Shown: positions 33,515-42,374, numbered from the stretch's first letter. The stretch: 64,000 nucleotides of DNA from Conexibacter arvalis (GCF_014199525.1 NZ_JACHNU010000006.1:248001-312000); one strand, 5' to 3'. Numbers and translations: made by a program. Notes: a model not told the origin generated them from the sequence alone.

Positions 33515-33538
33515 GACGCTGTCCATGAGGACAGCGTC
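33515..33538 (-). terminator. Hairpin between the amidohydrolase gene and the ABC operon
   Basis: Perfect 10-bp arms 33515-33524 (GACGCTGTCC) and 33529-33538 close on a 4-nt loop. It lies 17 nt after the M20D gene stop on the minus strand and just before the ABC operon operator. No U tract follows, so it may be a terminator or part of the operon leader. Confidence 0.55.
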
Positions 33539-33555
33539 AGGCCCGGCCCGCTCGC

Positions 33556-34746
33556 TCAGCCGCCGACGGCGACGCGGTGCTCGGCGCGCGCACGCTCGAG
33601 CAGCTCCGGATCGGCGAGCACGTCGCAGACGCTCAGCGCGAGCACCTTCGCCGCGTTGACCATCGCCTCGCCGCCGAACGGGGAGGCCGCCGCCTCACGC
33701 CACTCGACGCTGTGGCCGGCGATCGGGTGGTCGGCGATCGCGAGCGTGACGCCGAGGTGCGGGATCGCGTGGCTGACGTTGCCGCCGTCGCCCGACGCCT
33801 TCGGCGATCTGGCGTCGAGCGGGTCCTCCGCGAGGCCGACCAGCGCGAAGTTCGCGCGCGCGACCTCGCCGAGGCTGGGGCAGTGGCGCGCGTCGAAGTA
33901 GGTCAGGCCGCGGTCGACCTCGACCGTGCAGCCGGTCATCAGCGCCGCCCCCCTGGCGACGTCGAGCACCCGCCCGACCAGCTCCTCCATGTACTCGCGC
34001 CGGTCGGCGCGGACCATGAACTCGACGACCGAGAGCTCCGGGACGATGTTCGGCTTGTCGCCGGCCTGCGCGATCACCCCGTGCATCCGCACGTCGGAGG
34101 TGACGTGCTGGCGCAGCGCGTTGACGCCCGCGAACAGCAGCATCGCCGCATCGGCGGCGTTGACGCCGAGATGGGGGTGGACGGCGCTGTGGGCCGGCTT
34201 GCCGTGGAAGCGGAAGGTGAGGTTGCCGGCCGCGAGGCTCGGCGTGTTGATCTGGTTGAGGTAGCTGGGGTGGAACATCATGCTGAGGTCGACGCCGTCG
34301 AAGGCGCCGCGCTCGAGCATCAGGATCTTCCCGCCGCCGCCCTCCTCGGCCGGCGTCCCCATCACCGCGACCGTCCCCGGCGCCTCCGGCCACTCCTCGC
34401 CGACGGCGATCGCCGCCGCGCAGGAGGCCGTCCCGATCAGGTTGTGGCCGCAGCCGTGGCCCAGCCCCGGCAGCGCGTCGTACTCGGCCAGCAGCCCGAC
34501 CGTCGGCCCGTCGCCGCCGCGCCGCTCGGCGCGGAAGGCGGTCGGCAGCTCGGCGACGCCGCGGTCGACCGTGAAGCCGTGGTCGGCGAGGAACGACGAC
34601 AGCCACCCGCTCGCCTTCACCTCCTCGAAGCCCAGCTCCGGATTGGCGTGGATGTCCGCGCTGATGCGCTCCATCTCCGGCCGCAGCCCGTCGATCCGCC
34701 GCAGCACTCGTCGCTTCAGCTCGTCCAGCTCCACCACACCGGCCAT
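33556..34746 (-). CDS. M20D family amidohydrolase (AbgB-like)
   Basis: This 396-residue peptidase-family protein has the M20D metal-site motifs GLGHGCGHNLIGT, TPAEEGGGGK and MMFHPS. The family includes p-aminobenzoyl-glutamate hydrolase AbgB and N-acyl-amino-acid amidohydrolases. The insertion domain begins around FRFHGKPAHSAVHPHLGVNA. AAAGGTGG precedes ATG 34746. It sits 28 bp downstream of the indolepyruvate oxidoreductase gene and may release amino acids from acylated or conjugated forms to feed that pathway. Confidence 0.87.
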   Translation of the reverse strand: MAGVVELDELKRRVLRRIDGLRPEMERISADIHANPELGFEEVKASGWLSSFLADHGFTVDRGVAELPTAFRAERRGGDGPTVGLLAEYDALPGLGHGCGHNLIGTASCAAAIAVGEEWPEAPGTVAVMGTPAEEGGGGKILMLERGAFDGVDLSMMFHPSYLNQINTPSLAAGNLTFRFHGKPAHSAVHPHLGVNAADAAMLLFAGVNALRQHVTSDVRMHGVIAQAGDKPNIVPELSVVEFMVRADRREYMEELVGRVLDVARGAALMTGCTVEVDRGLTYFDARHCPSLGEVARANFALVGLAEDPLDARSPKASGDGGNVSHAIPHLGVTLAIADHPIAGHSVEWREAAASPFGGEAMVNAAKVLALSVCDVLADPELLERARAEHRVAVGG

Positions 34747-34774
34747 GCGATGCCACCTTTCTCTCCGTAGGTGT

Positions 34775-37700
34775 CTACAGGCTACTGTCTCCAGAACGCG
34801 GGCGGGCATCGATTTGTCTCAGCAGCTCGGCGGCGCGGGTGCGGAAGCGCTCGACGTTGCGAAGCTTCACCTCCTCGTAGCCGCGCACGAGGTCGGGCAG
34901 GTCGGCCAGCTCGGCGACGAGCGCGGCGTTGCCGGCGTCGAGGCGCTCCAGCGTGCCGCGCACGAGCTGGTCGTACTCGCCGACCAGCCGGCGCTCGACC
35001 CTGCGCACGTGGGCGTAGCCGAACGGGTCCAGCCGCGTGCCGCGCAGCCGCTTCGCCGCGGCGAGCGTGCGCATCAGCGGGACGGCGCCGGTGCCGATCG
35101 CCAGCTTCCTTCTCATCCCGAGCGCCCGCAGCAGCGGCGGGTGGAGCATCAGCTTGACCTTCGCGCCCTCCCCCAGCTCGTGCTCGCGGCGGGCGCGGTC
35201 GGCGACGTCGAGGTGGAGGCGCGCGACCTCGTACTCGTCCTTGTAGGCCATCAGCTTGAAGAGGCCGCGCGCGTACGCCTTGGCGACCGCCGTCGAGGCA
35301 CCGCCGGTCCGCTCCCGCTCGATCGCCGCGACCTCGCCGACGGCCTCGGCGTAGCGGCTCGCGTACGCGAGGTCCTGGTAGGCGACCAGCTCCGGCACCC
35401 GCACCTCCAGCAGCCGCCGCAGCTCGCTGCCGGGCGCGGCCGGCAGCTCGATCGCGGCGGCCTGCGCCTGCGCCCGTGCGGCCGCGCGGGCCGGACCGCC
35501 CGGGAGCCGGGGAGCGCCGGCCGCCGCGGCGTCGCCGGTCCCGGCCGGCCCGCCGCCGCCGGTCGCTGCGCGATGGTCGCCCTCGCTCGCCTGCGCCAGC
35601 GCCCGCTCCAGCGCCGCCGGGTCGGCGACCGCGGCGCGCCCCCAGCGGAAGGCGGCGAGGTTGGCCTTCACGGCGGCGCCGTTGAGCTCGATCGCGCGTT
35701 CGATCGCCGCGGCGGCGATCGGCAGGCAGCCGTGCTGGAAGGCGGCGCCGACGAGCAGCATGTTCGCCGGCAGGTGGTCGCCGAACAGCCGCTCGGCGAG
35801 CTGCTCGACGTCGAGGAAGAGCGCCTGGCCCTCCTTCGTCGCGCGCTCGATCCGCCTGCGCGGGCCGCGCGCGGCCGGGAACGAGACGGTCGTGTCGGTG
35901 ACCATCTGCGCCGTCGGCGTCGCCGCGGTGTTGACGACCGCGATCGTCCGCTCGGGGTCGGCGACGGCGAGCGTCTCGGGCGCGGCGGCGCCGAGCAGGT
36001 CGAAGCCGATCAGCGCGTCGGCGCTGCCGGCGCCGGCGCGCAGCTGGCCCTCGACCGGCCGGTCGGAGATGCGGATGTCGGAGATCACCGGGCCGCCCTT
36101 CTGCGCCAGCCCGATCTGCTCCAGCCCGGCGGCCCAGCGGCCGTCGAGGTGGGCGGCCATCTGCACGATCGCCGAGACGGTCACGACGCCGGTCCCGCCG
36201 ACGCCCGGCATCCGCAGCAGCGCGTCGCGGCCGACCCGCATCACGGGCGCGGGCAGGACGGCCGGCGGCTCCGGCGGCGTCCCTCTCGCGCTCCCGCGCC
36301 CGCCCCCGCCTCCGCCCTGCGCCTTCGGCGGCACCACCGTCAGGAACGACGGGCAGTCGCCCTTCAGGCAGGTGAAGTCCTGGTTGCAGGAGGATTGGTG
36401 GATCTGCGTCTTGCGGCCGAACTCGGTCTCGGTCGGCACGACCGAGAGGCAGGTCGACTGCTCGCCGCAGTCACCGCAGCCCTCGCAGACGCGCTCGTTG
36501 ATCCAGATCCGCTCGGCCGGCGCCTCCAGCCTGCCGCGCTTGCGCAGCCGCCGCTTCTCGGTCGCGCAGCGGTCGTCGTGGATCAGCACCGTCACGCCGT
36601 CGACCGCGCCCAGCTCGCGCTCGACCGCGGCCAGCTCGTCGCGGTGGCGGACGGTCGCGATCGGGTCGAGCGAGACGCCGCGGTAGCGGTGCGGCTCCGG
36701 CGTCGTGACGACGATCCGTCTGACGCCCTCCAGCGCCAGCCAGCGCGTCAGCTCGGGGATCTGCAGGCGGCCGGTCGCGTCCTGGCCGCCGGTCATCGCG
36801 ACCGCGTCGTTGTAGAGCAGCTTGTAGGTGATCCGCGCGCCGGCGGCGGCCGCGGCGCGGATCGCCAGCGAGCCGGAGTGGTGGAAGGTGCCGTCGCCGA
36901 CGTTCTGGATGAAGTGCTCGTCGTCGGTGAACGGCTCCAGCCCGATCCACTGCGCGCCCTCGCCGCCCATCTGCGGCATCCCGAGCAGCCTGCCGCGGCG
37001 GTCGCCGTCGTCGATCGCGACCATGATGTGGCAGCCGATCCCGACGCCGACGAGCTGCTCGGCGTCGGCGCGGGTCGAGACGTTGTGCGGACAGCCGGAG
37101 CAGAAGTACGGCGTGCGCTTCGGCAGCGGGACCAGCCTCCCGGTCGCGTCGCGCCGCTGCTCGATCCGCCCCAGCCGTGCGCGCGCCCGCTCGCCGAGCG
37201 CGTCGGCGCCGAGCACCCGGCCGATCGCCCTGGCGACGTCGTCGGAGGAGAGCGCACCGCGCGCGCTCAGCAGCGGCGCGCCTTCCGCGTCCTCCTTGCC
37301 GAGCACGCGCGGCGCTTCCGGCAGGCGGTAGAGCGCGTCGCGCACGAGCTGCTCCAGGAACGGCAGCTTGTCCTCGACGACGAGCACCGTCTCGACGCCG
37401 CCGAGCAGCCGGCGCAGCTCGTCGCGCTCCAGCGGCCACGGCATCGACAGCTTCACCAGCCGCAGCCCGATCGCCTCGCACGCGGCGCGGTCGATCCCGA
37501 GGTCGTCGAGCGCCCGCACGATCGCCTGGAAGCCCAACCCCGCGGCGATCAGCGCGACGCGCGGCCGGCGCGGCTCGAAGACGATCCGGTTCAGCTCGGC
37601 CGTGCGCGCATACTCGGAGGCGCGCGCCAGCCGCGCGACCATCAGGTCGTGCTCGGCGTCGAGGTTGCCGGGCGGCAGCAGCACCGGCGGTCTCTGAGCG

Positions 37701-38401
37701 GCGCGCGGCGGCAGCTGCGGGATCGCGTCGAGCAGCCCGTCCAGCTCGACGACGGCGCTCGCGTCGGCGATGTCGGCGACGACCTTCAACCCGCTCCAGA
37801 GGCCGGCATGGCGTGACAGCGCGACCGCGTGGAGGCCCAGCTCCAGCTGCTCGCGCACGTCGCCGGGCGCCAGCAGCGGCACGAACAGGCTGCGGCAGAT
37901 CGGCTCCGAGGAGCTGGGAACCGTCGAGGACTTGCTCGCCGGGTCGTCGCCGATCCACGCCACCGCCCCGCCGAGCGGCGCGGTGCCGCTGAGGTTGCCG
38001 TGGCGGATCGCGTCCGCCGCCCGGTCGAGGCCGGGGCTCTTGCCGAACCAGAAGCCGGTGACGCCGTCGACGCGCCGCCGCTCCAGCTCGCCGATCAGCT
38101 GCGTGCCGGAGACCGCCGTCGCGGCCAGCTCCTCGTTGAGGCCCGGCCGGAAGACGACGCCGGCGGCGGCGAGCCGTCTGCGCTCGCGCTGCAGCTCGCG
38201 GTCGACGCCGCCGAGCGGCGAGCCGGGGTAGCCGCTGACGAAGATCCCGGTCCTGCGGCCGGCGCGCACGTCGAGCCGGCGCTGGTCGAGCGCGATCCGC
38301 ACCAGCGCCTGGATCCCGCTCAGCAGGATCGCGCCCGACTCCGCCGCGTACTTGTCCTCCAGCGAGACGTCCGCTCGCGGGAGCGTGGCGAGCGCGCTCA
38401 T
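34775..38401 (-). CDS. Indolepyruvate:ferredoxin oxidoreductase, fused IorA-IorB type
   Basis: This 1208-residue protein combines an N-terminal 2-oxoacid:ferredoxin oxidoreductase alpha part (GYPGSPLGGVDRELQ), a TPP-binding part (CSGCPHNVSTRADAEQLVGVGIGCHIMVAIDD), a cysteine cluster around residue 640 (CEGCGDCGEQSTC) for an iron-sulfur centre, the gamma domain (GVGGTGVVTVSAIVQMAAHLDGRWAAGLEQIGLAQKGGPVISDI), and a C-terminal extension typical of the bacterial fused form. It oxidatively decarboxylates aryl- or branched-chain 2-oxo acids to acyl-CoA, reducing ferredoxin. Its ATG overlaps the stop of the leucine-type dehydrogenase, which can supply the 2-oxo acids. Confidence 0.93.
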   Translation of the reverse strand: MSALATLPRADVSLEDKYAAESGAILLSGIQALVRIALDQRRLDVRAGRRTGIFVSGYPGSPLGGVDRELQRERRRLAAAGVVFRPGLNEELAATAVSGTQLIGELERRRVDGVTGFWFGKSPGLDRAADAIRHGNLSGTAPLGGAVAWIGDDPASKSSTVPSSSEPICRSLFVPLLAPGDVREQLELGLHAVALSRHAGLWSGLKVVADIADASAVVELDGLLDAIPQLPPRAAQRPPVLLPPGNLDAEHDLMVARLARASEYARTAELNRIVFEPRRPRVALIAAGLGFQAIVRALDDLGIDRAACEAIGLRLVKLSMPWPLERDELRRLLGGVETVLVVEDKLPFLEQLVRDALYRLPEAPRVLGKEDAEGAPLLSARGALSSDDVARAIGRVLGADALGERARARLGRIEQRRDATGRLVPLPKRTPYFCSGCPHNVSTRADAEQLVGVGIGCHIMVAIDDGDRRGRLLGMPQMGGEGAQWIGLEPFTDDEHFIQNVGDGTFHHSGSLAIRAAAAAGARITYKLLYNDAVAMTGGQDATGRLQIPELTRWLALEGVRRIVVTTPEPHRYRGVSLDPIATVRHRDELAAVERELGAVDGVTVLIHDDRCATEKRRLRKRGRLEAPAERIWINERVCEGCGDCGEQSTCLSVVPTETEFGRKTQIHQSSCNQDFTCLKGDCPSFLTVVPPKAQGGGGGGRGSARGTPPEPPAVLPAPVMRVGRDALLRMPGVGGTGVVTVSAIVQMAAHLDGRWAAGLEQIGLAQKGGPVISDIRISDRPVEGQLRAGAGSADALIGFDLLGAAAPETLAVADPERTIAVVNTAATPTAQMVTDTTVSFPAARGPRRRIERATKEGQALFLDVEQLAERLFGDHLPANMLLVGAAFQHGCLPIAAAAIERAIELNGAAVKANLAAFRWGRAAVADPAALERALAQASEGDHRAATGGGGPAGTGDAAAAGAPRLPGGPARAAARAQAQAAAIELPAAPGSELRRLLEVRVPELVAYQDLAYASRYAEAVGEVAAIERERTGGASTAVAKAYARGLFKLMAYKDEYEVARLHLDVADRARREHELGEGAKVKLMLHPPLLRALGMRRKLAIGTGAVPLMRTLAAAKRLRGTRLDPFGYAHVRRVERRLVGEYDQLVRGTLERLDAGNAALVAELADLPDLVRGYEEVKLRNVERFRTRAAELLRQIDARPRSGDSSL

Positions 38402-39468
38402 GCGAGCGCTCCGGCAGCAGCCTCGGCCCGGCGCCGGGCGCGGGCGTCCCGGAGGATGCGGGCGGCGCGCCGCTCGGCGACCGTCAGCGCCGTCTCGCCC
38501 TCCGCCGTGGCGTCGGCCAGCAGCTCGCGGACGCGCTCACCGATCTCGAGCACGTCGGCGCGCAGCCGCGCCTCGTCGTGGCCGCTGCGCAGCGCGTGGA
38601 TCTGCACGACGCCGCCGGCGTTGGCGACGAAGTCGGGGATGTAGGCGATCCCGCGCGCGGCGAGCCGCTCGGCGTCGGCGCGGGTCGCGAGCGTGTCGTT
38701 CGCAGCGCCCGCGACGACGCGGCAGGCGAGGCGATCGACGGTCCGTTCGGAGACGACGCGCGCGACGGCGCACGGCGCGAGCACGTCGCAGGGCGTCGTC
38801 AGCGCCTCCTTGGCGGCGACGACCGCGCCGTCGACGGCGCTCGCGAGCGCCTCGGCGCGGCCGGCGTCGACGTCGGCGACCAGCAGCCGCGCCCCTCTGC
38901 CGGCGAGGTCCCGCGCGAGCGCGCCCCCGACGTGGCCGGCCCCCTGGACGAGCACGGTCGCGCCCTCGATCCCCTCGCGGCCGTCGAGCTGCTCGACCGC
39001 CGCGACGATCGAGGCCGCGACGCCGAGCGCCGTCCACGGCGACGGGTCCTCGTCGGCGCACGACACCTCGACGCCGGCCGAGCGGACGACGGCGAGGTCG
39101 CCGACGGTCGTGCCCATGTCGACGCCGGGAAGGTAGGCGCCGGCGGTGCGCGCGACGAACTGGCCGAAGCGGCGCATCAGCGCCTCGCGGTCGGGGACCG
39201 GGCCGTCGTCGAGGATCACCGCCTTCGCGCCGCCGAACGGCAGCTCCGCGACCGCGTTCTTGAGCGTCATCGCGGCGGCGAGCCGACGGCACTCGAAGAT
39301 CGCCTCGGCGTCGTCGGCGTAGGCGCGGTTGCGGACCCCGCCGAGGCCCGGCCCGAGCGTCGTGTCGTCGATCGCGATCACGGCCCGCAGGCCGGTCTCC
39401 TCGTCCCGGCAGAGCACGAGCTGCTCGCTCGCCCAGGTCCCGCCCTCCTGCGTCAACGCCCTCTCCAC
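38398..39468 (-). CDS. Leucine/phenylalanine-type (Glu/Leu/Phe/Val) dehydrogenase
   Basis: This 356-residue amino acid dehydrogenase shows the family substrate-domain motif LGGVRNRAY, the catalytic-lysine block TLKNAVAELPFGGAKAVI, DMGTTVGDL, a Rossmann motif VLVQGAGHVGGALARDLAGRG and the GAANDTLA, IAYIPDFVANAGGVV region. It deaminates branched-chain or aromatic amino acids to 2-oxo acids with NAD+. The start is GTG 39468 after AAGGAG. It begins the minus-strand amino-acid degradation block and diverges from an Lrp gene. Confidence 0.92.
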   Translation of the reverse strand: MERALTQEGGTWASEQLVLCRDEETGLRAVIAIDDTTLGPGLGGVRNRAYADDAEAIFECRRLAAAMTLKNAVAELPFGGAKAVILDDGPVPDREALMRRFGQFVARTAGAYLPGVDMGTTVGDLAVVRSAGVEVSCADEDPSPWTALGVAASIVAAVEQLDGREGIEGATVLVQGAGHVGGALARDLAGRGARLLVADVDAGRAEALASAVDGAVVAAKEALTTPCDVLAPCAVARVVSERTVDRLACRVVAGAANDTLATRADAERLAARGIAYIPDFVANAGGVVQIHALRSGHDEARLRADVLEIGERVRELLADATAEGETALTVAERRAARILRDARARRRAEAAAGALA

Positions 39469-39540
39469 GACCGCTCTCCTTCACCGTTCGGCTGACGGGC
39501 GGGAGCACAGCCGACGCGGCCGTCGTCACGCAACTGACAC

Positions 39541-39562
39541 GCGCGTTTCTTGCCGAACGCGC
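39541..39562. promoter_or_regulatory. 7-8-7 dyad, possible Lrp operator
   Basis: GCGCGTT (39541-39547) and AACGCGC (39556-39562) flank an 8-nt centre between the divergent dehydrogenase and Lrp genes. The geometry equals that of the dyad at 26791-26812. Confidence 0.5.
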
Positions 39563-39601
39563 AATTTTCGCGATGCCCACTCGCACATCGCTTCATGCTT
39601 C

Positions 39602-39630
39602 TTGCGCTTTCGCAGCGGCGGACGTACGGT
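39602..39630 (+). promoter_or_regulatory. Candidate leaderless promoter of the Lrp gene
   Basis: TTGCGC (39602-39607), a 17-bp spacer and TACGGT (39625-39630) end 6 nt before ATG 39637, so transcription would start at or next to the start codon. Confidence 0.55.
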
Positions 39631-39636
39631 GGTCCG

Positions 39637-40209
39637 ATGAGCGAGCGCGTGCAGATCGACGAGACCGACCGGCGGATCCTGGCGCTGCTGGAGGAGGACG
39701 CCCGGCGGACGATCGCCGACATCGCCGGGCACGTGAACCTGTCGCCGGCGCCGGTCAAGCGGCGCGTCGACCGGCTCGAGCAGCTGGGCGTGATCGCCGG
39801 CTACACGGTCCTCGTCGACCACGGCAAGCTCGGCGCCGAGATCGAGGCCTTCACCGAGGTCCGCCTCGACGGCGACGCCGACGCCGACGTCGTCGCCGAC
39901 GAGATGGCGCGGCGGCCGGAGGTGCGCGAGGTCTTCACGATGGCCGGCGACCCCGACGCGCTGGTCCGCATCCGCGTCGCCGACGTCGCCCATCTCAAGC
40001 AGGTCGTCAACGAGCTGCGTCGCAGCCGCAACGTCACGGGCACGAAGTCGCTGATCGTGCTCGACCGCAGGGGCAGCTCGGCGCGGCGGCGCCCTCAGCG
40101 CTCGCCGGCGTCGTCGTCGCCGGACGCCGCTTCCTCGCCCTCGGCCCCCTCGTCGGGGCGCTCGCCGCTCGCCGGCGGATCGGTGTCGGGATCCTCGGCG
40201 GGGTCGTAG
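39637..40209 (+). CDS. Lrp/AsnC family regulator with Ser/Pro-rich tail
   Basis: This 190-residue protein has an Lrp helix-turn-helix (DRRILALLEEDARRTIADIAGHVNLSPAPVKRRVDRLEQLGVIAGY) and a RAM domain (FTEVRLDGDADADVV, then VREVFTMAGDPDALVRIRV). About 38 residues past the normal Lrp end (near LIVLDRRG) form a Ser/Pro/Ala tail that is antisense to a small acidic ORF on the other strand. It probably regulates the divergent leucine-dehydrogenase/IOR genes. Confidence 0.88.
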   Translation: MSERVQIDETDRRILALLEEDARRTIADIAGHVNLSPAPVKRRVDRLEQLGVIAGYTVLVDHGKLGAEIEAFTEVRLDGDADADVVADEMARRPEVREVFTMAGDPDALVRIRVADVAHLKQVVNELRRSRNVTGTKSLIVLDRRGSSARRRPQRSPASSSPDAASSPSAPSSGRSPLAGGSVSGSSAGS

Positions 40210-40250
40210 TCGCCGGGTCTGCGCTCCGGACGTCTCTCGCTCTCGGTCAT
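40095..40250 (-). CDS. Small acidic protein, hypothetical
   Basis: A 51-codon frame (ATG 40248-40250, TGA 40095-40097) encodes a very acidic, disordered peptide beginning MTESERRPERRPGDYDPAED and ending GDDDAGER. It resembles short acidic ORFs annotated in many actinobacteria. It overlaps the 3' tail of the Lrp gene antisense by 115 bp, so either this ORF or the Lrp tail may be non-functional. No clear ribosome binding site precedes it. Confidence 0.4.
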   Translation of the reverse strand: MTESERRPERRPGDYDPAEDPDTDPPASGERPDEGAEGEEAASGDDDAGER

Positions 40251-40325
40251 GGGGCACAGCTACCCGGACGCACCGTGGCGAAGCGGCGGCGTTCGCGCCC
40301 GCGCACACGGGTAGCTGACGCGGAG

Positions 40326-41078
40326 ATGCTCGCCACGGACGTCGCACCGGGAATCCACCGCGTCGAGGACGCCCACGTCAACTGGTACGTGGCCGAGGCC
40401 GACGGCGCGCTGCTGCTGATCGACGCCGGCCTGCCGGCCTCCCGCCGGTCGCTCGCGCGGGCACTGCGCCAGCTCGGCCGCCGCGTCGACCAGATCGCCG
40501 CGCTGGTGCTGACGCACGCCCACTTCGACCACGTCGGCTTCGCCGAGTTCGCGCGCACCCGCCTCGGCGTCGAGGTCTGGGTCCACGACGACGACGTCCC
40601 GCTCGCGCGCAAGCCGCGCCAGTACACGCGCGAGGGCAGCACGCTGCGGTGCCTCGCGACCCACCCCGACGGCGCCCGGATCGTCGCCGAGATGGGCCTC
40701 CGCGGCGCCTTCCTCGCGCCCGGCGTGCGGGTCGTCCGCCGCTTCGGATCGGAGCCGGAGCCGCTGCCGCTGCCGCTGCCGGGAGCGCCGGTTCCCGTCT
40801 TCACCCCCGGGCACACGCTCGGCCACGTCGCGCTCCACTTCCCCGACCGCGACGCGGTGATCGCCGGCGACGCGCTCGTCACGCTCGACCCCTACACCGG
40901 CGCGACCGGCCCGCGGATCGTCGCGCGCGCCGCCACCGCCGACAGCGAGCGGGCGCTGCGCTCGCTCGACGCGCTCGCCGCCACCGGCGCGACCGTCCTC
41001 CTCCCCGGCCACGGCGAGCCGTGGCGCGACGGCGCCGCCGCGGCGGTCGCGCAGGCGCGCGCGGCGGGCGTCGCCTGA
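40326..41078 (+). CDS. Metallo-beta-lactamase fold hydrolase
   Basis: This 250-residue protein has the MBL metal motif THAHFDH (63-69) and later ligands in FTPGHTLGHVALHF, VIAGDAL and LLPGHGEP. It is a soluble hydrolase, probably a glyoxalase-II-like or lactonase-type thioesterase; substrate unknown. It stands alone, with a strong hairpin 42 nt after its stop. Confidence 0.85.
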   Translation: MLATDVAPGIHRVEDAHVNWYVAEADGALLLIDAGLPASRRSLARALRQLGRRVDQIAALVLTHAHFDHVGFAEFARTRLGVEVWVHDDDVPLARKPRQYTREGSTLRCLATHPDGARIVAEMGLRGAFLAPGVRVVRRFGSEPEPLPLPLPGAPVPVFTPGHTLGHVALHFPDRDAVIAGDALVTLDPYTGATGPRIVARAATADSERALRSLDALAATGATVLLPGHGEPWRDGAAAAVAQARAAGVA

Positions 41079-41119
41079 GCCGCCGCCGTTCGGCGCGGAC
41101 CGCCGCGCGCCGCTGCCGA

Positions 41120-41159
41120 GCGGACGGCGCGCGAACGCCGCCGCGGGCGCGCCGTCCGC
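41120..41159. terminator. 13-bp-stem hairpin after the metallo-beta-lactamase gene
   Basis: GCGGACGGCGCGC (41120-41132) and GCGCGCCGTCCGC (41147-41159) are perfect arms with a 14-nt loop, 42 nt past the stop at 41078. No U tract follows. Confidence 0.5.
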
Positions 41160-41231
41160 GCCCCGACACGCGGCCGCGCCGGGCCGGCGTGCCGCGGTTT
41201 GCCGCCGCTCCGGCGCGGAGAGAGTGGATCC

Positions 41232-42146
41232 ATGCGCCTGGCGCTCGGGCTGGCGGCGTTCGGCGGCGGCATCTGGCTGCTGGTCGAGTCGGTCGAGGGG
41301 CTCGTCAGAACGCTGCGCGCCTGGGCGCTCGCGGCGGGGCTGTCCGGCGTGCTGCTCGGCGCGCTCGTGCTCAGCCTCGACGTCGAGTCGACGGCGGCCG
41401 GGATCGCGGCCACGCTCGACGACCTGCCCGGCACCGCGCTCGGCACCTCGATCGGCGCGAGCATCTTCCTCGTCACGGTCGGCCTCGGCGTCGCCGCGCT
41501 CGTCGCGCCGTTCGCCGTCAGACCGCCGGCGGCGCTGCTGGCGGTCGCCGCGATCGCGACCGCGCTGGCGATCGCGCTCGCCGCCGACGGGCGCCTGTCG
41601 CGCGTCGACGGCGCGATCCTGCTGGCCGCGTTCCTCCCGCTCGCGGCCGCCGTGTTCCTGCGCCGTCGCGGACACGAGCCGCCGCGGACCGAGGCGACGC
41701 CCCTCCCCCGGCTGCTCGTGCCGCGGATCGCCGGCGGCGTCGCCGGGCTGGTGATCGGCGCCGAGCTGCTCGTCTTCGGCACGCGCCGGGTCGTCTCCCA
41801 GCTCGGGTTGTCCGAGACGGTCTTCGGGCTGCTCGTCGTCGCCGCCGCGGTCTCGTTCGAGGAGATCGTGCTGGAGGCGCTGCCGGCATTCCGCGGCTTC
41901 CCCGAGCTGAGCGTCGGCAACGCGCTCGGCACGCTCGTCTTCCTGCTCACCGGCTCGCTCGGCGCGATCGTGCTCGTGCGTCCGATCGACGTGCCGGCGA
42001 CCGTCGTCCACTACCACCTCCCCGCGCTCGCCGTCACCGCCCTGCTGGCCGGCGCGCTGCTCGCCCGCGGACGGCTCGGCCGCCCCGAGGGCGCGCTGCT
42101 CGTCGCCGCGTACGCGCTCTACGCCGCCGGCGCGCTCGCCGCCTGA
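41232..42146 (+). CDS. CaCA family (YrbG-like) sodium/calcium-type antiporter
   Basis: This 304-residue protein has about ten hydrophobic helices and two alpha-repeats: LSGVLLGALVLSLDVESTAAGIAATLDDLPGTALGTSIGASIFLVTVGLG (about 37-87) and VFGLLVVAAAVSFEEIVLEALPAFRGFPELSVGNALGTLVFLLTG (about 196-241). The acidic residue in each repeat (DVEST and SFEE) is kept, though the usual GTS(L/I)PE word is altered. It probably exchanges a divalent cation for Na+ or H+. It lies upstream of a truncated metal transporter and the arsenic genes. Confidence 0.82.
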   Translation: MRLALGLAAFGGGIWLLVESVEGLVRTLRAWALAAGLSGVLLGALVLSLDVESTAAGIAATLDDLPGTALGTSIGASIFLVTVGLGVAALVAPFAVRPPAALLAVAAIATALAIALAADGRLSRVDGAILLAAFLPLAAAVFLRRRGHEPPRTEATPLPRLLVPRIAGGVAGLVIGAELLVFGTRRVVSQLGLSETVFGLLVVAAAVSFEEIVLEALPAFRGFPELSVGNALGTLVFLLTGSLGAIVLVRPIDVPATVVHYHLPALAVTALLAGALLARGRLGRPEGALLVAAYALYAAGALAA

Positions 42147-42205
42147 CGGGGAGCTCCGACCCGTTCGAGCAGCTCGCCGCCCGACCGGAAGTAGGCTTGC
42201 CGCCG

Positions 42206-42346
42206 ATGGGCGAAGGCCACCAGCATGCGAGCGCGGTCACGGCGGGCGGCCGGCACAAGCGCGCGCTGGCGCTGGCGTTCGGCCTGACCGCGGCGTTCAT
42301 GGTCGTGGAGGCGGCCGTCGCGCTGGCGACCGGGTCGCTGGCGCTG
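42206..42346 (+). pseudogene. Truncated cation diffusion facilitator (CzcD/ZitB-like) gene, N-terminus only
   Basis: From ATG 42206 the frame reads as the start of a CDF transporter: a His-bearing N-terminus (GEGHQHAS), then the first membrane helix LALAFGLTAAFMVVEAAVALATGSLAL. In intact CDF proteins this is followed at once by LADAAHMLTD; here homology stops at 42346 and the frame runs into unrelated Arg-rich sequence and the antisense of arsM. A promoter-like TAGGCT (42192-42197) still sits 8 nt before the start. The rest of the gene is not in this window. The break lies within 30 bp of the end of arsM, which suggests deletion or replacement by the arsenic island. Confidence 0.75.
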
Positions 42347-42374
42347 CGCCAGCCTCGGTTCGGGACGTGGCTTG

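Noticed and set aside
41079-41231. GC-rich stretch considered as a non-coding RNA
   Set aside because: One hairpin accounts for the structure; nothing matches a known RNA family.
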